Origin: a virus
IMG/VR virus record: IMGVR_UViG_3300034156_000040
Location: 1 to 30,857 of that record
Reading direction: 5' to 3' (one strand)
DNA: 30,857 bases
Below, piece by piece: positions 15,866-22,600 of the stretch (position 1 is its first letter; every line of letters starts with the position of its first letter). The notes under the pieces are model-generated. The model ran no database searches, was not told where the DNA came from, and saw nothing but the letters and a program-made list of their open reading frames with translations. Made by a program: the position numbers and the translations under genes.

Positions 15866-16057
15866 TTATTGCTCGTCAATGGGAGCTGGCAGAGGCACGT
15901 CGCCGTTCTTGTCGGTCATTTCGCCAGCTACTACAAGCAGGATACCATCTGCTTGCTGCGGCGACACGCCGTAAACGGAAAGACCGTTTTCGAATTCAAC
16001 GGCGCCCAAGGTGCCAGTCATGGATTCGTAGCCGGGTTGGGTCAGTTTCAAGTGCAT
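15866..16057 (-). CDS. Small virion-module protein, paralogue of the next gene's N-domain
   Basis: 63 residues starting at ATG 16057 with GAGG eight bases upstream. The sequence (LTQPGYESMTGTLGAVEFENGLS) aligns with the following protein's start (LTQEGWAGYTGQMGVLQFVDGVS), with Gly, Thr, Phe and Ser anchor positions shared. This short domain occurs next to capsid genes in many siphoviruses, but I know of no assigned role. It is read only by transcription through the capsid terminator, because no promoter is visible between the two. Confidence 0.7.
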   Translation of the reverse strand: MHLKLTQPGYESMTGTLGAVEFENGLSVYGVSPQQADGILLVVAGEMTDKNGDVPLPAPIDEQ

Positions 16058-16080
16058 GGTGTCATCCTCGTTTTGGGTTC

Positions 16081-16115
16081 AAAAAAAAGGCGAAGCCTTG
16101 TGAGCCTCGCCTTTT
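16081..16115 (-). terminator. Rho-independent terminator after the major capsid gene
   Basis: Minus strand: AAAAGGCGAGGC (16115-16104) pairs with GCTTCGCCTTTT (16096-16085), 12 bp with one G-U pair and a 7-base loop. The left arm is followed by a run of eight T residues (16088-16081) that overlaps the base of the stem. It lies 22 bases beyond the capsid stop codon and probably reduces read-through into the minor genes. Confidence 0.88.
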
Positions 16116-16137
16116 CGTTACATCCGGGCCGTGAGGC

Positions 16138-17070
16138 TTAGATGTTGGTCACACCTTTCAGTTGACCGATGGAGCGGGTGGACTTCAGAGCCAGACCACA
16201 ATACCACTTCAGGCGGATACGGGTCGCATCCTTGTTCTGAACGGTGCCGATGTTCTCGACCACGATACCAGCGTTGGCGCCGCCGTAGATGCCGTGCAGG
16301 CCATCCACTTCGTTCATACGCAGAGCGTAGACCGATGCGGTGTTGGCGTTGGAGCCCATGGTTTCGTTGCCGGCCAAGAACTCGTTCATGATGATCGGAA
16401 CGCCGTTGTGAGTCAGCATTGGGCGACCGAAGTTTTCCAGTTGCTGCATCACAGCGTCAGTGCCGTAGGTAGCGCGCAACAGGGCACGATACGCACGGAT
16501 GGTGCCACGACGCATTACGAGCACGTCGGCGCCGTTCGGGACGGAGTCCAACAGTTCGTCGAGCATGGTCAGGGTCAGGGCGTTGCCGTTGGTGCCGGCG
16601 TTGATGATTTGTTGACCACCAACCACAGCGCTGTAGTCCTGAGCTTGACGAGCCAGTTCGCCGATACCGTCGAAGGTCTTGGCGTTGGTAGTCGCGTTGC
16701 CTTGGGCCAGCATGCGGTGGAATTCGCGACCAACACCTTTGGCTTTCTTCTGAATCTGGATCGCCATTTGGTTGTTGGTATCAGACTGGGTAGCCTGAAG
16801 GAATTTGTCGACGTCAACGTCGCCAGCCAGAATGCGCAGACGAGCCACGACTTCTTGGAAGGTCGATGCGTTTTCAGCAACGGTATCGTTCGGGTCGAGC
16901 CAGCTTGCGGTCGCCAGAGTGTTTTCACGGTTGTAGACGTAAGCCTTACCGTCAACGTGTTTGAACGGGAGAATGGAGAACAAGTCATCCTTCTCGATGA
17001 TTTCGTCGATCACGCCAGCTTCGAGCGTGTTATTGCTCAGGCGGGCCGCTTCGGTTGCTAACAGAGGCAT
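16138..17070 (-). CDS. Major capsid protein
   Basis: 310 residues, typical length for an HK97-fold major capsid protein without a large pro-domain. The N-terminal helix region (LLATEAARLSNNTLEAGVID) leads into an E-loop-like stretch (residues ~40-70). The spine helix includes DVDKFLQATQSDTNNQMAIQ, and the A-domain region carries LDELLDSVPNGADVLVMRRG and GVPIIMNEFL. AAGGA lies seven bases before ATG 17070. A dedicated promoter upstream and a strong terminator downstream fit the high copy number. No protease gene is seen, so maturation cleavage is uncertain. Confidence 0.92.
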   Translation of the reverse strand: MPLLATEAARLSNNTLEAGVIDEIIEKDDLFSILPFKHVDGKAYVYNRENTLATASWLDPNDTVAENASTFQEVVARLRILAGDVDVDKFLQATQSDTNNQMAIQIQKKAKGVGREFHRMLAQGNATTNAKTFDGIGELARQAQDYSAVVGGQQIINAGTNGNALTLTMLDELLDSVPNGADVLVMRRGTIRAYRALLRATYGTDAVMQQLENFGRPMLTHNGVPIIMNEFLAGNETMGSNANTASVYALRMNEVDGLHGIYGGANAGIVVENIGTVQNKDATRIRLKWYCGLALKSTRSIGQLKGVTNI

Positions 17071-17150
17071 ATGTGCTTCCTTTTTCCAATTGATTGAATT
17101 ACTTCAGGTCAGATCGGGCAAGGTCGCTTTTGCCTACGATGTAGGTCGGC

Positions 17151-17179
17151 AACATATATCAAATGCGCCAACTTGTAAA
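17151..17179 (-). promoter_or_regulatory. Candidate sigma70-type promoter for the major capsid gene
   Basis: Minus strand: -35 TTTACA (17179-17174), 17-bp spacer, -10 TATGTT (17156-17151). It lies in the 140-base gap between the scaffold stop and the capsid start, so the leader is ~75 bases; that leader contains a small palindromic hairpin (CCTAC-ATC-GTAGG). The gap has no gene. Confidence 0.65.
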
Positions 17180-17210
17180 TCCATCCTAGGCAAAAACTTC
17201 CCAGACCGGG

Positions 17211-18104
17211 TTAAGCCGGCTTCAGGTTCTTCAGACCCGCAGCAATCTTGTCGAACGAGCTTACCGAGGCAGGCTCATTCTTGCCGTCGCGGGTGACAGG
17301 CTTGTTCTGCGACTGCGCGCCCGGTTTAACGCCGGACTTGGTCAGGTGGGCGGCGTCTGGGTCAGCGGCAACGATTTTGCGCAGGGCGTCGTCGAAGCCA
17401 ACCGGGTTGCCCAGAGAGTCAACCAGAGCAGTGCGGTTCGAGGAGCCTTTCGGCTTGTCGTAACCGACAACCTTGCCGTCTTCCAGATCGAAGTGACCGC
17501 CGTAAATCACGCGGGCTTTCGACGGGGTCAGGGTCAGTTCGGTGTTGATGAAGTCAGAACCGGTGAACGAGCTACCAACGGTCATTTCGTTGATGGCACC
17601 ATCACGCTCGCCTACTTGGGCTTGCAGTGCGGCAATCTGGTCCTTCAGCGTTTTGGTCTCGCTGGAATGCTCTTCACCCATGCGGGTCTTCAAACGTTCC
17701 CACTCGCCCTTGTCTTCCATCGCTTTCGTTTCGGCTTCTTTCTGGGCGTCCAGCAGCTTCTTCACGGCTACCGGGTCGATGCCCTCGAAGTCCTTCAGCT
17801 TTGCGGCCAGTTCGTCAGCCTTGGCTTGCAGGGCTTTCTCGCTGTCCTTGCGCTTCATGACTTCCTTCAGAAGCTTGGCTTCTTCGTCGGAAGGCTTGCG
17901 GCCATCATTGTTGCCCTGTTCGCGGAGCTTCGCGGCTGCTGCTTCGTCAGCTTCGGCGGTCGCTTTGTCAGCGGCTACCTTGTCGGCTGCAGCCTTGGCT
18001 TCTGCGGTCTCGCCACCGGGCAAGTCGTTGCCGTTGCCGTCATTGGATTCGAGGTAGACGCCAGCACGGCCCATCAGGTTCGCAAGTTTTGGATGAATGA
18101 TCAT
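17211..18104 (-). CDS. Capsid scaffolding protein, probable
   Basis: 297 residues directly upstream of the capsid gene, the usual scaffold position. Residues ~30-70 are Ala/Asp/Lys-rich, and residues ~75-170 are a continuous charged helix with heptad pattern (KRKDSEKALQAKADELAAKL and on), a coiled coil. A more globular region (~175-260) includes INTELTLTPSKARVIYGGHF. The last 15 residues (SFDKIAAGLKNLKPA) form a short amphipathic basic helix, like scaffold ends that bind coat protein. Proteins with this layout (DUF6651-type) are common in siphoviruses. Confidence 0.8.
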   Translation of the reverse strand: MIIHPKLANLMGRAGVYLESNDGNGNDLPGGETAEAKAAADKVAADKATAEADEAAAAKLREQGNNDGRKPSDEEAKLLKEVMKRKDSEKALQAKADELAAKLKDFEGIDPVAVKKLLDAQKEAETKAMEDKGEWERLKTRMGEEHSSETKTLKDQIAALQAQVGERDGAINEMTVGSSFTGSDFINTELTLTPSKARVIYGGHFDLEDGKVVGYDKPKGSSNRTALVDSLGNPVGFDDALRKIVAADPDAAHLTKSGVKPGAQSQNKPVTRDGKNEPASVSSFDKIAAGLKNLKPA

Positions 18105-18168
18105 GGTTTAAAGCCTCTCTCTTGGCTTGGGTAATTTGCCCACCGGTCTCGTGATGGGCGTTTAGGTT

Positions 18169-19767
18169 TTATACGGCTTTCATTGTCGCGACTGCGGTGC
18201 TCTTTTCCGATGTCTTCTTCAGGGCTTGGAGGTCACTCGCCAATTCCAGAGGGTCTACCGGCCAATCTTTCAACTGTGCTTCCATCTTGTTGCGAAGCTC
18301 TTCTTTCAACTGCGGGAACAACTTGTCCAGCAGGATACGCATTTGCTCCTGACGAACCGCGTCCGGCGCTTCGATCAGCATCAGGCGTGCGGCGAGGTCG
18401 AATTCGTCATACAGCCCGCGTGTGTCGAAGTTGTCAGGGTAAGAAATCAGGCTGACGCCCTCTTTCAGTTTTGCACCCTCACCGTTCCAAAGCGCAACGA
18501 TCTTGGCGATCTTGTTCTCGATGATTTCAAGGCTGTCTGCCTTGGCTGCCAACAGAGCATTCACTCGCTCGAAGTCGTAAGCCTTGGCGACACCGCTGGA
18601 ATTGTCGATCCCTTGCGAGTTGTCTTGCTTGGTCCGCTCACCGGCCAAGCCCACGGTGTGGTAAATCTCGTTGATAATCTTGTTGATCACTTCCAACAGG
18701 ATACCTGCTTGTTTCACGTCTGGCGAGAGGTAGAAAGGAGCAGCTCCGTTTTCACCATCGTAAACGAAGATGCGCTTCGTGCCAACGTCGATCAGTTTGT
18801 TGTAATCGTCGTCACCCGGCATCATGTTTTGCGCAGGCATCGCCAACTGGCTGAAGGTCTGATCCTGAATGATTGCGTCGAGGTTGGAGAGGTAGTTGCC
18901 CACCGCTTTGTCCAGATACGCAATGTCGTCGATCAGCGACGGCGTGACATACAGGTCGTCCGAAACGATGTTGTCAGCCAGCACGACCGGCACGATGCCA
19001 AGATCATGATCGGCTTGAGCTTCGATAACTACCTTCTTGACCCGGCCAACCATCTTCACCGTCATCAGGAACCATTCGTCACGGGTCCACAGGCGGTAGT
19101 AGATTTCCTCTTTGCCGCTGGAGGTTAGAGGGTCGGAGTCGTCCCGGCGAATCTCTTTCAACAGAATCCAGATCAGCTCGCCGCCGTCGTCAAACGAGTG
19201 GTCGAGGATTTGGTCTGGCGGCACGATGTAGGAGTAGGTCTTCACGTCGAGCTTTGCGGCTTCCGCTTTGCTCAGCTCGGCGATGTTCGCCGGGGCATTG
19301 TTGTCGATCACGATGGCGACGCGCCCGAAGATGGAAGTCTTCTTGCTGATTTGGCGAGCGTAGTCCTTGATCGACAGACCGTTGCGGGTCGACTGGCGCC
19401 AGAACTTCTGCACCGACTCTGGTGCATCCTCGGCGCGCTTGATGTTCTGCTTGAACAGGTATTTGTTCAGCAGATCGACCACTTCCCGGGTGTGGTTGAA
19501 GCGGTAGGCCCGCTCTACCCGGTTGTTGTGTTCGACATCGCCTTCCTTCAGGTAGCGGTGAATGTTGTCCTTGAACCACTCGCGCCCGCCGTTGTAGGTC
19601 GATTCCAGAAACTCCCAATGGGGTTTGGTCGCGTCATACAACGGGTGACGGCGCTTGATCAGCGCCTGTAGGACTTTCTGTTCGGTGGAGTTGTCCATGA
19701 TGGTCGAGCCCTCTTCTTGGGGGTCGATCACCGCAGTCTCACCGGCTTTCACTGGAACTCGTTTCAT
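18169..19767 (-). CDS. Portal protein
   Basis: 532 residues from ATG 19767 (GAGG only four bases upstream). An in-frame ATG at 19698, with GAGGG ten bases upstream, is an equally possible start, and the open frame reaches a GTG at 19800 inside terL. The protein has portal hallmarks: N-terminal WEFLESTYNGGREWF and YRFNHTREVVDLLNKYLF, a middle clip/stem region (GRVAIVIDNNAPA; YIVPPDQILD), and a helical C-terminal part (KIVALWNGEGAKLKEGVSL) ending in a Lys-rich crown-like tail. It sits between terminase and scaffold, the normal order. The portal is the dodecameric ring through which DNA enters and leaves. Confidence 0.88.
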   Translation of the reverse strand: MKRVPVKAGETAVIDPQEEGSTIMDNSTEQKVLQALIKRRHPLYDATKPHWEFLESTYNGGREWFKDNIHRYLKEGDVEHNNRVERAYRFNHTREVVDLLNKYLFKQNIKRAEDAPESVQKFWRQSTRNGLSIKDYARQISKKTSIFGRVAIVIDNNAPANIAELSKAEAAKLDVKTYSYIVPPDQILDHSFDDGGELIWILLKEIRRDDSDPLTSSGKEEIYYRLWTRDEWFLMTVKMVGRVKKVVIEAQADHDLGIVPVVLADNIVSDDLYVTPSLIDDIAYLDKAVGNYLSNLDAIIQDQTFSQLAMPAQNMMPGDDDYNKLIDVGTKRIFVYDGENGAAPFYLSPDVKQAGILLEVINKIINEIYHTVGLAGERTKQDNSQGIDNSSGVAKAYDFERVNALLAAKADSLEIIENKIAKIVALWNGEGAKLKEGVSLISYPDNFDTRGLYDEFDLAARLMLIEAPDAVRQEQMRILLDKLFPQLKEELRNKMEAQLKDWPVDPLELASDLQALKKTSEKSTAVATMKAV

Positions 19768-19786
19768 AGCGCCTCGATAAACATGA

Positions 19787-21058
19787 TCAGATGGATACAC
19801 CCAGAATTTCCAGCTTCTTCACCGGGAATTCCAGCTCAATGCAATAGCCGGCGGCGTCCGCACTGTGCTCAACGCCTTGGGACTTGTCCACGTCCCGGGT
19901 GCCCGGTTTGTAGATTGTCTGTTCGAGCGCGTTGATGAAGTGCCTGCATTTGGAGTTGACACGCATCTTAACCGTTCCGTTGGCTGCGCGCAGCAATCGG
20001 TTCACGGCGTTGACCCGGTCGGCCACAAACGGGTGCTTCCGACGATACTTCTGCTTCTTGAAGCCCTTCTCTTTCAAGATGTCCATGTCGGTCTCGCCCC
20101 GGGCGTGTTGCCGCTGTCCGCCTGCGGGGTCTGGATAGATCGTGACGGCCTTCTGGTGGCGCCAGTATCGCTTGTCCAGCTCAGCGCAAATCTCTTCGGT
20201 GTTCGAGCCGAATAGCACAATCTCGTCCACCGCCCACAGCTCGCCGTTGTCTTGCTTCTGAAAGATCACGGTAGACATCGGGTCGATGTTGAAGTCCATG
20301 CCCACCCAGATCGGCAGCTTTGGATTGAAGGTGTATTGCTCGCCGACGTGTTCCCGACGCTCGAACGGGTAGTAAACCCGGCCAGACATCGACTCGAAGG
20401 AAGCCATGAACTCTTGAGCGAACGACTTGGGGTCCATGTCGTTCATTGCTGCCTGAATTTCACTCTCAGGAATGAACGGCGAGGTGATGGTAGGGAACTG
20501 CCAAGACGCCCAGTCGTTGCGGCGAAGGATGCCCTTGTCGTCCTTGTAGTATTCGCCCCGGGTGCCAGACTTATACAGCTCGTAGAGGTAGTTGTAAGCC
20601 TTTGGCGTCCCGATGAAGATCGCGTGACCCTGTTTGTCGGCCAGTGTCGGCCGCAGAACCTGAGTCCACGTCTCTTCGCTCATGTCTTGGAATTCGTCGA
20701 GCACAAGGAAGTCGATACCGACACCACGCAAGGAGTCAGCCTTGTCAGCGCCTTTCAGGCTGATTTCGGTCTTGTTCACCAGCGTGATTTTCATTTCGGT
20801 TTCGTTGATCTTCTTGATCCACTTCTTCGGGATCGCTTCCTGCAAGTCCGTCCACATAATCTGCTTCGCCATCCGATACGTCGGGGCGACATACCAGATT
20901 TTGCGGCGCGGCTTCTGGGCGTGCTTGATGATCAATACTTTGGACAGCGCGGTCTTACCCCAGCGTCGGCCGGCCACGACAACGCGAAAGCGATGGTGGT
21001 CCTGATAGACCTCCATCTGCTTCGGGTGCAGCGTGAGGGAAACTTTAGGAGCACTCAT
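19787..21058 (-). CDS. terL: Terminase large subunit (packaging ATPase and nuclease)
   Basis: 423 residues. Residues 1-190 form the packaging ATPase: Walker A AGRRWGKT (29-36), Walker B FLVLDE (117-122) with the catalytic Glu, and coupling motif FIGTPKA (148-154). Residues ~245-410 form the RNase H-like nuclease with the three acidic sites at D255 (WVGMDFNID), D310 (YPDPAGG) and D401 (HSADAAGY). All key residues are present, so it should be active. The start ATG at 21058 overlaps the terS stop by four bases. It moves DNA into the capsid and cuts the concatemer. Confidence 0.97.
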   Translation of the reverse strand: MSAPKVSLTLHPKQMEVYQDHHRFRVVVAGRRWGKTALSKVLIIKHAQKPRRKIWYVAPTYRMAKQIMWTDLQEAIPKKWIKKINETEMKITLVNKTEISLKGADKADSLRGVGIDFLVLDEFQDMSEETWTQVLRPTLADKQGHAIFIGTPKAYNYLYELYKSGTRGEYYKDDKGILRRNDWASWQFPTITSPFIPESEIQAAMNDMDPKSFAQEFMASFESMSGRVYYPFERREHVGEQYTFNPKLPIWVGMDFNIDPMSTVIFQKQDNGELWAVDEIVLFGSNTEEICAELDKRYWRHQKAVTIYPDPAGGQRQHARGETDMDILKEKGFKKQKYRRKHPFVADRVNAVNRLLRAANGTVKMRVNSKCRHFINALEQTIYKPGTRDVDKSQGVEHSADAAGYCIELEFPVKKLEILGVSI

Positions 21059-21723
21059 GCTGTTTCCACCACTTCGTTTTCATCGTCGCGTTCGTCGTCA
21101 TCGTCGGCAGGGTCCAGTTCATCTGGGGTTTGCACGGCTGCGCCCACGGACAGACCAAGGTCGGCTTCGTCCCGGTTGCGCAGTGCTTCGAGTTGCTCGG
21201 CCGTCAGCTCCATGATGGTCAGTTCTGGCAGACCGTCTTCGTCGATGAAGTCCGCTTTGTCCAGACCCAGAATCGCCCAGCGCTCTTCTCGAACCTTCTT
21301 CAGCGCCGAGGCGGCGAGGTCGAGTGCTTTGAGGTTGGCAGTTGCCACGGATACTGGATTGCCGCCCTGTTTGGCAGTAAGGATTTCAGACCACACAAGC
21401 TTGCCCAGACCGGCAGCCATTTTGTAGTGGTCTTCCTTGGTCTCGCGAATCCGCGCAGCGGTCACGGACACTTCGTCAATGGAAGCCGCAGTCACCGCTT
21501 CGGCAACCTTGCGCTTGTGCGCTTCAGCTTTGGAGCCCCGCTTGATCGACAACTTGTCGAAGTGGCGGCTGAAATTCGATTTGTGCTTGCCGAACTTGGC
21601 GGCAAGATCGTCCAACGTGACTTCGCCGGATTCCCAGAGCGCTTCCGCCTCGGCCCACTGTTTCGGGGTCAAGCGGGAACCGGGCTTTGCGGCGGCTTTG
21701 GTAATTGGCTTCTTCGCTGTCAT
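21055..21723 (-). CDS. terS: Terminase small subunit
   Basis: 222 residues. Residues ~17-60 form a helix-turn-helix region (TPKQWAEAEALWESGEVTL, then AAKFGKHKSNFSRHF), the DNA-recognition part expected of terS. Residues ~75-165 are helical, as in the ring-forming core, and the C-terminus (~195-222) is strongly acidic (DPADDDDERDDENEVVE), probably the contact to TerL or portal. GAAGG six bases before ATG 21723 supports the start. It recognises the packaging site, which is often near or within this gene. Confidence 0.88.
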   Translation of the reverse strand: MTAKKPITKAAAKPGSRLTPKQWAEAEALWESGEVTLDDLAAKFGKHKSNFSRHFDKLSIKRGSKAEAHKRKVAEAVTAASIDEVSVTAARIRETKEDHYKMAAGLGKLVWSEILTAKQGGNPVSVATANLKALDLAASALKKVREERWAILGLDKADFIDEDGLPELTIMELTAEQLEALRNRDEADLGLSVGAAVQTPDELDPADDDDERDDENEVVETA

Positions 21724-21738
21724 ACAAAACCTTCAGGC

Positions 21739-21765
21739 AAAAAAAATGGGCGTTGGAGTGCGCCC
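21739..21765 (-). terminator. Short-stem terminator upstream of terS
   Basis: Minus strand: GGGCG (21765-21761 region reads CGCCC on plus) pairs with CGCCC (21752-21748), 5 bp with 8-base loop, followed by A and then eight T residues (21746-21739). It lies between the small gene ending at 21799 and terS. The short stem makes it a moderate candidate. Its 5' arm can also pair upstream (see the next entry). Confidence 0.6.
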
Positions 21766-21813
21766 GTGTGATGTCCACTGAGGAAGTGGTGGCGCGATTC
21801 AATCACACTGGCG
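21761..21813 (-). promoter_or_regulatory. Structured leader overlapping the terS terminator (possible antiterminator or packaging site)
   Basis: An imperfect inverted repeat of 12 bases, 11 of them matching, joins 21802-21813 (ATCACACTGGCG on plus) to 21761-21772 (CGCCCGTGTGAT). It encloses a 5-bp hairpin (CCACT 21775-21779 with AGTGG 21785-21789). The arm at 21761-21765 is also the 5' arm of the terminator stem, so the two folds exclude each other. This could be an attenuation device or a DNA site bound by terminase. Sequence shows the pairings; function is inferred. Confidence 0.5.
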
Positions 21814-22152
21814 TCCATATATCAAACTTTTGGGCACTTTAGCACGCTCTTCGAGGCTACAGAGCAATGCAGATGCCAAAGCGTGTGACAGCGAAGCCCC
21901 TGTAGCGACGCACAAGCCGTCCAGATGGGTGAAGACGACCGACGACGACCCTGAATCGTTTGGCAGCGTTAAAACGGTGTCACAGCGCGCCCTGAGCAGG
22001 TCGAGGGTTACCCCGGGCGTGTCGCAATACCTCGGAACCTCGTTTTCGACCGGGACGCCCAGAAGGTCAGCGATTCGCCGGTCACAATCCCACCCCGGGT
22101 TGAAACCTTCGCTCGTAACCCTGACTTTTGCTTCCAGCAGTGTTGTTCCCAT
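21799..22152 (-). CDS. Small unknown protein, possibly phage ABA-sandwich type
   Basis: 117 residues from ATG 22152, with GAGG eight bases upstream. The N-terminus (EGFNPGWDCDRRIADLLGVP, then VPRYCDT) and the later sequence (LDGLCVATGASLSHALASALL) recall the phage ABA-sandwich domain. In that family a P-x-Y-S/C-x-D motif is followed by a helix, strands and a C-terminal A-L helix. Those proteins are common phage accessories without known function. It is the only gene between the repeat-bracketed intergenic region and terS, and is followed by the structured terminator. Confidence 0.65.
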   Translation of the reverse strand: MGTTLLEAKVRVTSEGFNPGWDCDRRIADLLGVPVENEVPRYCDTPGVTLDLLRARCDTVLTLPNDSGSSSVVFTHLDGLCVATGASLSHALASALLCSLEERAKVPKSLIYGRQCD

Positions 22153-22167
22153 TCCGGTGTCCTCAAT

Positions 22168-22305
22168 CTCTTGGGGTTTTGAAAGCTCTTGGGGTTTTGA
22201 TGGTCCGCCTGAAAGTATTTAATAAGTAATTACTTAGGTATTTAGTTATTTAAAGACTTATAGACGAGGGGTCAAAACCCCAAGAGGTTTCCAAAGCCCC
22301 AAGTC
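22168..22305. repeat. Inverted 15-bp repeat cluster bracketing an AT-rich core
   Basis: CTCTTGGGGTTTTGA occurs at 22168-22182 and 22186-22200, and its exact reverse complement at 22272-22286. A degenerate fourth copy (CCAAAGCCCCAAGTC, 22291-22305) follows, in the same orientation as the third. Thus two copies on the left face two on the right. Between them, 22215-22263 is strikingly AT-rich for this genome and contains a perfect 14-bp palindrome TAAGTAATTACTTA (22223-22236). A transcript from the minus strand could form a 15-bp hairpin. Possible roles are operator, replication origin or termination signal; none is proven. Confidence 0.8.
22247..22275 (-). promoter_or_regulatory. Weak candidate promoter inside the repeat cluster
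   Basis: Minus strand TTGACC (22275-22270), 17-bp spacer, TAAATA (22252-22247; three of six matches). The -35 element overlaps the end of the inverted repeat copy at 22272-22286, so a protein bound to the repeat would block it. It would transcribe the 117-residue gene ending at 21799 and perhaps terS. Confidence 0.3.
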
Positions 22306-22600
22306 ATTCGATTTCATCACCGGGAGCGGTAAGAATCGAAGCCAATGAATGTCGGGGGAAATACCCAAGCCCCAACGGTGTCGGTGTAATGGTCTGACGT
22401 TCCCGGCCCCGGCGCACTTCTCGAACACCTTTCACCACCAAACCCTTGTTAATCAACGCCCGGAGCGAGAATTGGAAGCTCTGTTTGCTTGGGGTGTAGT
22501 TCATCGACTCCAGAATCTGGTCGATGTCCAAGTCAGTGCCGTCAGGGTTCCCGGGGCAGATCACCCGTAGTTGCTCAATCTGCTTTTCCGTCAGCCTCAT
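22304..22600 (-). CDS. Small winged-helix-like protein
   Basis: 98 residues from ATG 22600, which overlaps the upstream stop codon (ATGA). The layout is helix (MRLTEKQIEQLRVI), helix (IDQILESMN), recognition-type helix (KQSFQFSLRALINKGLV), then a basic beta wing (VREVRRGRERQTITPTPLGLGYF). This is the usual winged helix-turn-helix pattern, like MarR/PadR-type DNA readers. It is the last gene of the ParB-ABC-GNAT operon and ends immediately before the inverted repeat cluster, so it may regulate there. The DNA-binding function is inferred from fold pattern only. Confidence 0.6.
   Translation of the reverse strand: MRLTEKQIEQLRVICPGNPDGTDLDIDQILESMNYTPSKQSFQFSLRALINKGLVVKGVREVRRGRERQTITPTPLGLGYFPRHSLASILTAPGDEIE

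Noticed and set aside
18132-18164. Terminator between portal and scaffold
   Set aside because: Only a 5-bp stem (GCCCA/TGGGC) with 12-base loop and no T-run.
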